The position numbers were made by a program, and so were the translations under genes. The notes below the pieces were generated by a model. The model saw only the letters and a program-made list of their open reading frames with translations. It had not been told where the DNA came from and made no database searches. Of a stretch of 64,000 bases of DNA, positions 1 to 8,612 are shown in pieces. The stretch is from Streptomyces sp. NBC_01214 (GTDB taxonomy: Bacteria > Actinomycetota > Actinomycetes > Streptomycetales > Streptomycetaceae), in assembly GCF_026340975.1 (NCBI RefSeq), contig NZ_JAPEOS010000001.1:1138501-1202500 (forward strand), read 5' to 3'. Numbering within the stretch: the first letter of the stretch is position 1; the number at the start of each line of letters is the position of its first letter.

Positions 1-1884
1 TCCCTCGACGAGGTGGAGCACTGGCTGCGCGCCCAGGGCAAGCTCGCCGAGGTTCCGCTGCGCGAACGCGTCTGGCAGCAGATCACCGCCCACCCCGGTG
101 GGGCCGTCACCGCACTCGTCAAGGCGGGCGGCGCCCTGCTCGTCGTACGGGACCGGCCCGCCGACTGGCTGGAGCTGACCGCCGTCTCCGACGCACGCAT
201 GTCCACCCTGCTGCGGCCCGTCCTCGACCAGGTGCTCGGCGCGCGCCTCGGGCCCGGCCACGCGCTCGCCGAGATCCCGCTGAACCCGGCCACCATGCCG
301 CTGCTGCGGGCCGCCGCCGAACTCGCCGCCGAACTCGGGGCCCGCCAGGCCTTCGAGTTCCTCCTCGGGCGCCACCTCGACGCCAACCCCCGCCAGTACA
401 CGCTCACCCCGGACGGCCTCGCCGGGCTCATGGCCGCCCTCGCCGGACCCTCCTCCCGCACCGTCCTCGACCCCGCCTGCGGCACCGGCACCCTGCTGCG
501 GGCCGTCCCCGGCGCCACCGCCCTGTACGCGCAGGACTCCGCGCCCGAACTCGCCGCGCTCGCCGCCCTGCGCCTCGCCCTGAACGGAACGCCCCAGGTC
601 CGCGCGGCCGCCGCCGACAGCCTGCGGGCCGACGCCTTCGCCCCGGACACGGTCGACGCCGTGCTCTGCCACCCGCCGTTCAACGAACGCGGCTGGGGCC
701 ACGAGGAACTGGCCTACGACCCGCGCTGGGAGTACGGCTTCCCGGCCCGCACCGAATCCGAACTCGCCTGGGTCCAGCACGCCCTGGCCCACCTGCGCGA
801 AGGCGGCACCGCCGTCCTGCTCATGCCGCCCGCCGTCGCCGCCCGCCGCTCGGGCCGCCGCATCCGCGCCGACCTGCTGCGCCGCGGCGCGCTGCGGGCC
901 GTCGTCGCGCTCCCCGCCGGCGCCGCGCCCCCGTACGGGATCCCCCTGCACCTGTGGGTGCTGCGCCGGCCCGCCCCGCACGCGGCGCCCCCGGCCGGGC
1001 TGCTGCTCATCGACACCGCGGCGCTCGCCGCCGACACCCCGCTGCGCACGGCGTGGCCCGCCGTGCACGGCGCGGTGGAGGACGCCTGGAGCGCGTACGA
1101 CCGCACCGGCTCCCTCGCGCCGGCGCCCGGCGTCAGCCGCGTCGTCCCCGTCATCGAGCTGCTGGACGACGACGTGGACCTCACCCCCGCCCGCCACCTG
1201 CCCCCGCCGGCCGCCGGCGGCGGCCCGGCCGAGCTGACCGCCGTACGGGAGAAGCTCGGCGAGACCCTCGGCCGGGCCGCCCGGCTCACCCCGCCGCCCG
1301 CGGCGGCGCCCGCCGGGGGCACGGCCCGACCGCCGATGACCACCGTCGGCGAACTCGCCCGCGCCGGAGCCCTGGAGCTGCACACCGGCACCGGCGGCGG
1401 AACCGGCTCGGCCCCCGTCCTCACCGAACAGGACGTCTCCACCGGGAGCGGCCCCTCCGGCACCCTGGTGCCCACCGCCGACGAGCCCGTGCTCACCGCC
1501 CCCGGCGACGTACTCGTCCCCCTCGTCGGCGGCGCGGCCATCGCCCGGGTCGTCGACGAGGCCGTCGCGGGCGCGGTACCGGGGCGCGGCCTGGCCCTGC
1601 TGCGCCCCGACCCCGACGCCCTCGACCCGTGGTTCCTGGCCGGATTCCTGCGCGGCACCGCCAACACCCGCCGCGCCAGCAGCCACGCCTCCACCGCCAC
1701 CCGGCTCGACGTGCGCCGGCTCCAGCTGCCCCGGCTGCCCCTGGCACAACAGCAGAGCTACGGGCTCCGCTTCCGCGCACTCGCCGAGTTCGAGGACGCA
1801 CTGCGGCTGGCGGGCCGGCTCGGCGAACAACTCGTACAGGGTTTCCACGACGGTCTCTCCGACGGCACGGTCACGCCGGAGTGA
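1..1884 (+). CDS. N-6 DNA methylase-like protein with C-terminal specificity-type domain, 5' truncated by the window
   Basis: The reading frame is open from base 1, so the true start lies upstream; GTG at 13 is only the first possible start inside the window. About 627 codons are visible. A SAM-binding motif I (DPACGTGTLL) lies near residue 155 and a motif IV region follows in the context DAVLCHPPFNERGWG. Type I/N6-adenine methylases normally have N, D or S before PPF/PPY; here it is H. The last 200 or so residues look like an HsdS-type target-recognition region (PGDVLVPLVGG, then FLRGTANTRRASS). No restriction or separate specificity subunit is visible next to it, so it is an orphan in this window. 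It could be an active solitary methylase, a regulator, or a degenerate enzyme. Fold assignment is firm; activity is unknown. Confidence 0.8.
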   Translation, partial: SLDEVEHWLRAQGKLAEVPLRERVWQQITAHPGGAVTALVKAGGALLVVRDRPADWLELTAVSDARMSTLLRPVLDQVLGARLGPGHALAEIPLNPATMPLLRAAAELAAELGARQAFEFLLGRHLDANPRQYTLTPDGLAGLMAALAGPSSRTVLDPACGTGTLLRAVPGATALYAQDSAPELAALAALRLALNGTPQVRAAAADSLRADAFAPDTVDAVLCHPPFNERGWGHEELAYDPRWEYGFPARTESELAWVQHALAHLREGGTAVLLMPPAVAARRSGRRIRADLLRRGALRAVVALPAGAAPPYGIPLHLWVLRRPAPHAAPPAGLLLIDTAALAADTPLRTAWPAVHGAVEDAWSAYDRTGSLAPAPGVSRVVPVIELLDDDVDLTPARHLPPPAAGGGPAELTAVREKLGETLGRAARLTPPPAAAPAGGTARPPMTTVGELARAGALELHTGTGGGTGSAPVLTEQDVSTGSGPSGTLVPTADEPVLTAPGDVLVPLVGGAAIARVVDEAVAGAVPGRGLALLRPDPDALDPWFLAGFLRGTANTRRASSHASTATRLDVRRLQLPRLPLAQQQSYGLRFRALAEFEDALRLAGRLGEQLVQGFHDGLSDGTVTPE

Positions 1885-1995
1885 ACGGCCGTGCAGCGAG
1901 CGTGCAACGGTTGCGCGCATCCCCTCACCCCTGGCCGGGAACGCTGTATACCCTCAGACCCGAAACTTCTTCCGCACGGCCCGTCAGGAGCAGCG

Positions 1996-2643
1996 ATGCA
2001 CGGCCCCGGCCTTCCGCCGCAGCACGGCCCCCAGTCCGATTCGGGGGGTGTGATGGCATTGCGCGTGCTGTTCGTGCTGCTGCCCATCCTCAGCTGCGGC
2101 TTCCTCGCCTGGGGGTCGTTGCTGCGGCTCGCCCTGGTCACCCGCAAGTCCCGTGACTGGACGCTGATGGTGGTCAGCGGTGTGCTCGCCGTCGTGTGGA
2201 TGACGCTCATCCAGATCGACCCCACCCCCGACGTCAACGGCTGGCAGGGCAACCTGGGCGCCGGCGGCTCGATCTTCAGCGGACTCGCGATCTGCGTGTA
2301 CTTCCTCGTCGCCGACATCAAGCACCACGAGGCCCGGCGGTCGGCCCCGACCGCGCAGTGGTACCCGGCGCAGTCCGCTCCGTACGTCCACCCGCAGCCG
2401 TCCGGGCCCGCCTACGGGTACCCGCCCGCCACGGCCACCACCCGGCCCTCCACCCCGACGCCGACCCCCGCGCAGACCCCGGCACCTCCGCAGGTGCCGC
2501 CGCAGCCGACGCCGCCCCCGCGCATCGGGCAGGTCCGCGCCGAGCTCGACGAGCTCAGCGAGCTGCTGCGCAAGCAGACCCCGCCGGCCGGCGGCCCCCG
2601 CCACGATCCCCACCAGACCCCGTTCCAGGACCCCCAGCAGTGA
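1996..2643 (+). CDS. Small membrane protein with two transmembrane segments and a Pro/Thr-rich tail
   Basis: I do not recognise a named family. About 215 residues: a short leader, two hydrophobic segments (starting near MALRVLFVLLPILSCGF and again around IFSGLAICVYFLVAD), then a tail rich in Pro, Thr and Gln with a short charged helix (RAELDELSELLRKQ). The ATG at 1996 is preferred because AGGAG sits 5 bases before it; ATG at 2053 (beginning MALRVLF) also has a G-rich stretch before it and is a credible alternative. Its stop overlaps the GTG of the downstream Ser/Thr kinase by 4 bases, so the two are very probably cotranscribed and translationally coupled. That context suggests a membrane partner or substrate of the otherwise soluble kinase, which is inference only. 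Confidence 0.7.
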   Translation: MHGPGLPPQHGPQSDSGGVMALRVLFVLLPILSCGFLAWGSLLRLALVTRKSRDWTLMVVSGVLAVVWMTLIQIDPTPDVNGWQGNLGAGGSIFSGLAICVYFLVADIKHHEARRSAPTAQWYPAQSAPYVHPQPSGPAYGYPPATATTRPSTPTPTPAQTPAPPQVPPQPTPPPRIGQVRAELDELSELLRKQTPPAGGPRHDPHQTPFQDPQQ

Positions 2644-4148
2644 CCGACCGGCTCATCGGCGACCGCTACCAGCTCGCGACCGTCCTCGGCCAGGGCGGCA
2701 TGGGCCAGGTCTGGACCGCCTACGACCGGCGCCTGGACCGCCGCGTCGCCGTCAAACTGCTGCGCCCCGACAAGGTCGCGGGCCCCGGCACGGTCGCCGA
2801 AGAACTGCGCCGCCGCTTCGTGCGCGAGTGCCGGGTCACCGCACAGGTCGACCACCCCGGCCTGGTCACCGTCCACGACGCGGGCAGCGACGGCGACGAA
2901 CTCTTCCTCGTCATGGGCTACGTGGAGGGCGCCGACCTCGCCGACCACCTCGCCGAGCACGACCCCTACCCCTGGCAGTGGGCGGTCGCCGTCGTCGCGC
3001 AGCTGTGCTCGGTGCTGTCGGCCGTGCACGCGGTGCCGATCGTGCACCGCGACCTGAAGCCGCGCAACGTGATGGTCCGCCCGGACGGCACCGTGCTCGT
3101 CCTGGACCTCGGCGTGGCCTCGGTGATGGACACCGACACCACCCGTCTCACCAGCACCGGCTCGCCCATCGGTAGCCCCGCGTACATGGCGCCCGAGCAG
3201 GCCATGGGCGGCGCCGTGGGCCCGTACACCGACCTGTACGCCCTCGGCGTGCTGCTGTACGAACTCCTCAGCGGCAACGTCCCCTTCGCCGGATCCACCG
3301 CCCTCGGCGTCCTGCACCGCCACCTGTACGAGCCCCCGCTCCCGGTCCGCCAGATGCGCCCGGAGATCCCGCCGGAGCTGGAGAAGCTCCTGCTCCACCT
3401 CCTCGCCAAGGACCCGCAGGACCGGCCCTCCTCCGCCCAGGAGGTCTACGAGGCCCTGGCCCCGCTGCTTCCCGCCCGCGACAGCCGCACCCCCTCCGGC
3501 CCGCTCGACCCGACCCGGCCCTTCCTGCGCCCGCAGGCACCCTGGCCGGACCGGGCCGCGGCCATCCCCCCGCGGCCGAGCACCCCGCCCGCGCCGCCCA
3601 AGGCCGACGTGCCCGGCGCCGTGGACGAGGCCCGCAAGCTCCTGGACGAGGGGCGGCTCACCCAGGCCGTGGACATCCTCGGCGGCATCCTCCCGGCGGC
3701 GGCCGCCGAGCACGGGGAGCACTCCCCGGTGGTCCGCTCCCTGCGCAAGCAGTACGCCGCCACGCTCATGGACGACGGCCAGTACCGGCGCGCCCTGCCG
3801 GAACTGCGCCGCCTCGCCGACGAGTTCCCGGCCGGGGACCCCCAGTCGCTGCGCTTCCGCTACGACTCGGCCCAGTGCCTGGAGCAACTGGGCGAGCCGG
3901 CCGCCGCGCTGGCGGAGTACCGCTCGCTGCTCCCGTTCTTCGAGAACCACTACGCCAACCCGGACCCGGGTCTACCGCTGGAGGTCCGCCGCCGGATAGC
4001 CCACCTGCTGCTCTCCCTCGGCGACCGCCAGGCGGCCCACGACACCCTGGCCCGGCTGCTGTTCGACGCGGAACGGCTGCACGGCCCGGGCCACCCCTTC
4101 CCGGCCGAGATCCGCCGCACCCTGCACTGGCTCAGCCAGGTCCGCTGA
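2640..4148 (+). CDS. Hanks-type Ser/Thr protein kinase with C-terminal TPR-like region
   Basis: Protein of 502 residues that phosphorylates Ser/Thr of target proteins. The kinase domain spans about residues 8-270: glycine loop GQGGMGQV, lysine in VAVKLL (residue 39), catalytic HRDLKPRN (Asp about 138), metal-binding DLG instead of the usual DFG (Asp about 156), and GSPAYMAPEQ. A Pro-rich linker follows, and then from about 325 helical repeats (DEARKLLDEGRLTQAVDIL, GQYRRALPELRRL, GEPAAALAEYRSL) typical of TPRs. Unlike PASTA kinases there is no transmembrane segment, so it is probably cytosolic and docks by its TPRs. The GTG start overlaps the upstream stop by 4 bases. Its 3' end overlaps the convergent YfhO gene by 17 bases. 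Confidence 0.92.
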   Translation: MTDRLIGDRYQLATVLGQGGMGQVWTAYDRRLDRRVAVKLLRPDKVAGPGTVAEELRRRFVRECRVTAQVDHPGLVTVHDAGSDGDELFLVMGYVEGADLADHLAEHDPYPWQWAVAVVAQLCSVLSAVHAVPIVHRDLKPRNVMVRPDGTVLVLDLGVASVMDTDTTRLTSTGSPIGSPAYMAPEQAMGGAVGPYTDLYALGVLLYELLSGNVPFAGSTALGVLHRHLYEPPLPVRQMRPEIPPELEKLLLHLLAKDPQDRPSSAQEVYEALAPLLPARDSRTPSGPLDPTRPFLRPQAPWPDRAAAIPPRPSTPPAPPKADVPGAVDEARKLLDEGRLTQAVDILGGILPAAAAEHGEHSPVVRSLRKQYAATLMDDGQYRRALPELRRLADEFPAGDPQSLRFRYDSAQCLEQLGEPAAALAEYRSLLPFFENHYANPDPGLPLEVRRRIAHLLLSLGDRQAAHDTLARLLFDAERLHGPGHPFPAEIRRTLHWLSQVR

Positions 4149-6582
4149 CCGAGCGGGTGGTGCGGCGGGCCCGGGCCCGCCCCCGCAGCGCCGCGAGCAG
4201 CAGGATCCCCGACGCGCCCGCCATGACCGCCAGCCCCGGAACCAGACCCGGCGGGCGGAACGCGCAGCTCACCCCGGTGGTGCCGGGGGAGAGCGGGACC
4301 GCCACCAGGCCCAGGTGGCTGGCGGCCGGGCGGCCGTTGCAGGTCCAGCCGGCGATCGCGGGGGCCGAGAGGACCGCCGTGCCGGTCGTGCCCGGCGGGA
4401 GCGTGGCGTGGACCTCGGAGGCGCCGACCCGGACCGAGGTCGCGGACGTTGCCCGCAGGTCGGCCACCGCGGCGTCGAGCCGCGCCCGGTCCAGGCAGGA
4501 CAGGGTCCACCGCGGGGGCGGGGCCGCGTCGAAGACCAGCACCGAGGACTCCCCGCGGGAGGGGCCCATCGGCTGGAGGGCGGCCCGGTTGCGGGGGGCG
4601 TTGCCGTTCAGGCGGAAGGCGGGGCCGTCCGCGAGGCGGGCCGTCGCGTTGTACTCGGGGGCCCACAGGTAGGCCTCCGTGCCCGCGCGGCAGGTGCCGG
4701 GGGCGAGCGGGTCCTCGTACACCCGGGCGCCCAGCAGCGCTTCCTGGTTGGCGAAGGGGGAGTCGTCGGCGTAGGAGAGGGGGGCTCCGGGCGGGCGGGT
4801 CGTCACCAGCGGCGGCACCTGGGCGCGGCGGACCGTGCCGTCGGGCTGTAGCCGTGCGCCGACCGCGAAGACGGCGTCCGTGACCGGGTTGTCGATGCTC
4901 TGGACGTTGCGTCCGCGCGAGGTCCAGCCCGCCCCGAGCGCGACCATCGTGCGGGTGAACACGTCCGGGGTGTGGCTGCTGTAGTAGGCGCCGCCCTCGC
5001 CGCCGAGCAGCAGCGGGTCGTTGCCCGTCAGGGCGGGCCGGCTCGGGTCGGTGCGGTACGCGGGCCAGCCCTCGGCACCGGCCAGGGCCTCGGCGCGCGC
5101 GGTGTGCGCCGGCCCCCAGGACGGGTAGTCGTCCAGGCCGCCCAGCTTGCCCTTGTGGCCGTAGGCGGTGGTCGCGGCGGCCTGGGCCAGCAGGACCAGC
5201 GCGAGCAGCCCGGCCGCCGGCCACGCGGCGCGGCGGTGGCGCAGCGCCCACCAGGCCGCACCCGCCAGCACCAGCCCGCCGGCGAAGAGCGCGTAGCCGG
5301 CCGCCGTCACCAGGGGGCTGTCGTGCGCCCACAGCACGGCGGCCGTCAGGACGCCGGCACCCGCGGCCAGCGCCGGCGGCCGGGGCGGGCCCGCGGCCAG
5401 CCCGGTCCAGGCGGCGATCACGGCGATCCCGGCCAGCACGAAGGTCTGCCGGTACGGGCTTCCGTTCGGGGTGGCGAACAGGTGCCAGGCCAGATGGGTC
5501 GGCGCCCACTGGAGGGACAGCGCCACGGCCACGGTCAGCCCCGCCCACCACAGCCGGGTGCGCGCCGGGACCGCCCGGTGGAAGGGCAGCGCGGCCACCA
5601 GCAGCAGGGTCCCGGTGCCCACGAAGACGGCGGGGGAGGAGAAGGAGTACGTCCCCGGCAGCAGCCGTGCGAACAGGTCCGCCCAGGTCACCGGCCGGAA
5701 CTCCTTGACCCATCCCGGATAGGCCCGCCCGGAGCTGAGGAAGAGGGGCAGGAGGACGGGTGCCGCGAGCGCGATCCCGAGCACGGTGGTCCCGGCGCCC
5801 CGCGCGATCACCGCCAGCCGGCTCCGGACGCCCTCCCGGGTGAGCACCACCCGTACCAGCAGCACCAGCGCCGCACCCAGCGTCGCCATGTAGGCGGTGT
5901 AGAAGTTCGCCGTCCAGCAGACCGCGACGACCAGCGGCGCGAGCAGGATCCGGCGCCCGCGCAGGGCCCATTCACCGGTCAGGCACAGCAGGGGGAAGGC
6001 GATCAGCCCGTCCAGCCACATCGGGTTGTACGAGGCCTCGATCACCGACCAGCCGCACAGCGCGTACGAGGCCCCGAGCAGCCCGGCGGCCCACCAGGGA
6101 CCGCGGCGCTGCGTGCGCAGCAGCCAGGCCATCGCCGCCGCCGCGGCCGATGTCTTGAGCACGGTCACGACGTACACGGCGAGGTCGATGTCCGCGCGCG
6201 GGAAGAGCCCGACGAGGACGGCGAAGGGGCTGGTCAGGTAGGTGCCCAGGTCCGGCAGGAGGCTCATGCCGTAGCCGGAGCGCCAGTTGAGCAGCAGCCC
6301 GCCCTCCGCGCGGCCGTGCAGGAGGTCCCACAGCTGCGCGTGGAAGGGGACGAACTGGTTGCCGAGGTCGTTGACGCTGCGGTGGCGCGGTCCGTAGGGG
6401 AACACGCGGGCGGCGGCGTCCCCGGCGCACACGGCGACCGCCGTGATCAGGGCGGCGAGCGCCGAGCCGAGCAGACTCCGGCGGCGCGGTGAGCCGTGCG
6501 GCGAGCTGCGCGGTGGGGGAGGCGGCGAGGGACGCGGTGCGGGACGCGGCGAGGGGTGCGGCGAGCGGTGCGTTGTCGACAT
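4132..6582 (-). CDS. YfhO-family polytopic membrane protein
   Basis: An 816-residue protein with a Pro/Ser/Arg-rich cytoplasmic N-terminus (about 35 residues), one TM segment, an extracytoplasmic loop with acidic and aromatic residues (PYGPRHRSVNDLGNQ), about ten further TM segments to residue 460, a large extracytoplasmic region, and a final TM near the C-terminus. This is the layout of YfhO/GT-C-like membrane proteins, implicated in firmicutes in glycosylation of lipoteichoic acid; the role in actinomycetes is not established. The ATG at 6582 gives the full N-terminus and no better internal start was seen. Monocistronic and convergent with the kinase gene, overlapping it by 17 bases. Confidence 0.85.
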   Translation of the reverse strand: MSTTHRSPHPSPRPAPRPSPPPPPRSSPHGSPRRRSLLGSALAALITAVAVCAGDAAARVFPYGPRHRSVNDLGNQFVPFHAQLWDLLHGRAEGGLLLNWRSGYGMSLLPDLGTYLTSPFAVLVGLFPRADIDLAVYVVTVLKTSAAAAAMAWLLRTQRRGPWWAAGLLGASYALCGWSVIEASYNPMWLDGLIAFPLLCLTGEWALRGRRILLAPLVVAVCWTANFYTAYMATLGAALVLLVRVVLTREGVRSRLAVIARGAGTTVLGIALAAPVLLPLFLSSGRAYPGWVKEFRPVTWADLFARLLPGTYSFSSPAVFVGTGTLLLVAALPFHRAVPARTRLWWAGLTVAVALSLQWAPTHLAWHLFATPNGSPYRQTFVLAGIAVIAAWTGLAAGPPRPPALAAGAGVLTAAVLWAHDSPLVTAAGYALFAGGLVLAGAAWWALRHRRAAWPAAGLLALVLLAQAAATTAYGHKGKLGGLDDYPSWGPAHTARAEALAGAEGWPAYRTDPSRPALTGNDPLLLGGEGGAYYSSHTPDVFTRTMVALGAGWTSRGRNVQSIDNPVTDAVFAVGARLQPDGTVRRAQVPPLVTTRPPGAPLSYADDSPFANQEALLGARVYEDPLAPGTCRAGTEAYLWAPEYNATARLADGPAFRLNGNAPRNRAALQPMGPSRGESSVLVFDAAPPPRWTLSCLDRARLDAAVADLRATSATSVRVGASEVHATLPPGTTGTAVLSAPAIAGWTCNGRPAASHLGLVAVPLSPGTTGVSCAFRPPGLVPGLAVMAGASGILLLAALRGRARARRTTRSVSGPG

Positions 6583-6860
6583 GGTGGGCCGACCTTGGCA
6601 GGGCCGGATGACCGAAGGGTGGCCTCAGGGTTGCCGGTGGCCGATCCGGGCGGTGCGGCGGGAGCAGGGTCCCCAGAACGGGTGATGGGTGGCGCGCCGG
6701 ACACGCCGGCGCCCGCCGGCTCACCTATGAACGGTGCGTGTTCGGTCCGCGCGCGAATCGTTGGTCGAACCGGTGGTCCGGATCACCGTGACCTCATAAC
6801 ATCGATCACCGCACGGCCCTTTGTGCACCGACGCACAATCTCCCGGCCCTGGAGGCTCCT
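6583..6860. other. Divergent intergenic region between the YfhO and SurA-N lipoprotein genes
   Basis: About 280 bases that must hold the promoters of both flanking genes, which are transcribed away from each other. GGAGG at 6851-6855 is the ribosome-binding site of the right-hand gene and decides its TTG start. I see no RNA gene or clear operator. Confidence 0.6.
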
Positions 6861-7484
6861 TTGCACCGTCGCACAGCGCTCTCCGTCTCCGCCGCCCTGC
6901 TCGTGGCGGCGCCCCTGCTGTCCGCCTGCTCGGGCGAGCCCCGACCCGGCACCGCGGCCGTCGTGGGCGGCGAACGGATCACCACTTCCGCGCTCCAGGC
7001 CCAGGTCAACGACGTCCGCGCGGCGCAGAACCGTTCCGGGCAGGCCGCCGCCGAACTCATCGCGAGCACCCCCCACCTGGAGCGGCAGAAGCTCGACGCG
7101 CTCCTCCAGAGCCGGATCATCGACAAGATGGCCGACACCGCCGGGCTCACGGCCACCCAGAAGGACATCGAGGACGAACGCACGGCGTACGTCGACGAGA
7201 ACGGCGGCAACGAGCAGTTCGAGGCACTGCTCCTACAGAAGGGGGCCATGGCTCCCGGCCAGGTCGACCGCTTCCTCCGGGACCGGGTGCTCCTCACCGC
7301 GCTCACCGCCAAGTACGGAGCCGGGAAGCTGGAGGAGCCCGCCCGCGTCGCCGTCGAGGCACTGCACATCGAGGTGAACCCGCGCTACGGCGCCTGGGAC
7401 GCCAAGGAGATCAAGCTCGGCACCGGGGAGACGCCCTGGATCACCCAGCGGACGCGGCCCGAGGCGGCGCCCGCCGGAGCCTGA
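6861..7484 (+). CDS. SurA N-terminal domain lipoprotein (periplasmic-type chaperone)
   Basis: A 207-residue exported lipoprotein. It has an Arg-rich n-region, a hydrophobic stretch and a lipobox LLSAC, so it should be lipidated at the Cys near residue 23. The mature part begins with a SurA_N-like segment (AAVVGGERITTSALQAQVN) and helical regions (LERQKLDALLQSRIIDK). There is no recognisable parvulin PPIase domain; the C-terminus (VAVEALHIEVNPRYGAWD) resembles the start of one only weakly, so it is probably a chaperone without isomerase activity. The start is TTG, supported by GGAGG six bases upstream and because only this start gives an intact signal peptide. It lies 54 bases before mazG on the same strand, so a shared transcript is possible. 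Confidence 0.85.
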   Translation: MHRRTALSVSAALLVAAPLLSACSGEPRPGTAAVVGGERITTSALQAQVNDVRAAQNRSGQAAAELIASTPHLERQKLDALLQSRIIDKMADTAGLTATQKDIEDERTAYVDENGGNEQFEALLLQKGAMAPGQVDRFLRDRVLLTALTAKYGAGKLEEPARVAVEALHIEVNPRYGAWDAKEIKLGTGETPWITQRTRPEAAPAGA

Positions 7485-7538
7485 GGCTCCGGGGTCCCCC
7501 CGGGCCGCGGACCGGCGCGCCGGAGGTAGGTTCGGAGG

Positions 7539-8567
7539 GTGACCGACCACTCCGAACCCACCACCACCGCCGCCACCGCTGCCGAGCCCACGGGCCGCAT
7601 CGTCCTGCTGACCACCAGCCACCGGGTCGCCCCCGGCGTGCTGTCTTGGCCGGCGTGGCAGGTCCTGCACGCCGCGGACCGGGTGCTGTGCGCCGACCCC
7701 GACCACCCGCAGCTGCCGTACCTGCGGGAGGCGGGCATCGAGGTCGCGTTCGAGAGCCCGGACGCGCACGCGCTGGTCGAGGCCTGCGCGGGCGGCCGTA
7801 CGGTCGTGGTGCTCCCGGGCGGCGAGGGCGACCAGCGGCTCACCGACGGGCTGGCCCGGCTGGCCGGCTCGGGCCGGGTCTCCATGCCCGACCTGGAACT
7901 GCTCCCGGGCTCCTACGACCTGCCGGGGGCGCGCCTGCTCGACCTGGTCCAGGTGATGGACCGGGTCCGGCGCGAATGCCCGTGGACCTCCCGGCAGACC
8001 CACCGGGGCCTGGCCAAGTACGCGATCGAGGAGGCGTACGAGCTGGTCGAGGCCATCGAGGCCGGGGACCGGGAGGAGCTGCGCGAGGAGCTCGGCGACG
8101 TGCTGCTCCAGGTGGTCTTCCACGCCCGGATCGCCGAGGAGGCCGGCGGGGAGGGCGAGGACGCTGCCGAGGCCTTCTCCATCGACGACGTGGCCGGGGC
8201 GCTCGTCACCAAGCTGATCCACCGGCACCCGCACGTCTTCGGTGACGCGGAGGCCGAGACCCCGGAGGACGTCAACGCGCACTGGCAGCGCACCAAGGCG
8301 GTGGAGAAGCAGCGGGAGTCGGTGACCGACGGGATCCCGGTGGGCCAGCCCGGCCTGGCGCTCGCCGCCAAGCTCGCGGGCCGGGTCCGGACGGGCGGCG
8401 TGGCCGTGGAACTGCCTCGTGGCGAGGGCATCGGGTACGAGCTGCTGGAGCTCGCGGCACGCGCCGAGGCGGCGGGGACCGACCCCGAGACCGCGCTGCG
8501 CGCGGCGGCCCGCGCCTACCGGGACGCGATCCGGGTGGCCGAGGGCGTGGCGGAGCCGGGCGAGTAG
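7539..8567 (+). CDS. mazG: MazG-family nucleoside triphosphate pyrophosphohydrolase
   Basis: A 342-residue protein expected to hydrolyse (d)NTPs, including damaged or signalling nucleotides, to monophosphate and pyrophosphate. Residues about 140-240 are the MazG domain: CPWTSRQTHRGLAKYAIEEA followed by EELREELGDVLLQVVFHA, containing the EExxE and ExxD metal-binding helices. The N-terminal 130 residues form a tetrapyrrole-methylase-like (YabN-type) segment that looks degenerate but is usual in actinomycete MazG. A second, weaker MazG-like copy with ALAAKLAGRV and GYELLELAARAEA follows. The GTG start is chosen as the first in-frame start after the intergenic gap. Confidence 0.93.
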   Translation: MTDHSEPTTTAATAAEPTGRIVLLTTSHRVAPGVLSWPAWQVLHAADRVLCADPDHPQLPYLREAGIEVAFESPDAHALVEACAGGRTVVVLPGGEGDQRLTDGLARLAGSGRVSMPDLELLPGSYDLPGARLLDLVQVMDRVRRECPWTSRQTHRGLAKYAIEEAYELVEAIEAGDREELREELGDVLLQVVFHARIAEEAGGEGEDAAEAFSIDDVAGALVTKLIHRHPHVFGDAEAETPEDVNAHWQRTKAVEKQRESVTDGIPVGQPGLALAAKLAGRVRTGGVAVELPRGEGIGYELLELAARAEAAGTDPETALRAAARAYRDAIRVAEGVAEPGE

Positions 8568-8572
8568 GGGAC

Positions 8573-8612
8573 CTTCTTTCTTTCTTTCCTTCCTTCCTCG
8601 CTTCCTTCCTTC
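8573..8612. repeat. Homopyrimidine (TTTC/TTCC) microsatellite
   Basis: Forty bases of almost pure pyrimidine on the + strand, made of CTTT then CTTC units, interrupted only by one G. It fills the whole 43-base gap between the convergent mazG and flavohemoprotein genes and reaches the last codons of the latter. It is very unlike the surrounding G+C-rich sequence. Confidence 0.9.

Noticed and set aside
1..1884. Complete type I restriction-modification system or other defence island
   Set aside because: Only the methylase-like gene is visible; neighbours are a kinase pair and metabolic genes, with no hsdR, hsdS, pgl, BREX or DISARM component.
4972..6492. Long + strand open frame (about 500 codons) opposite the YfhO gene
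   Set aside because: Low-complexity Arg/Gly/Gln composition and no known domain; it is the antisense shadow of a clear membrane protein.
8573..8612. Pyrimidine tract as a CRISPR or regulatory array
   Set aside because: Units are 4 bases and contiguous, without spacers or a neighbouring cas gene.
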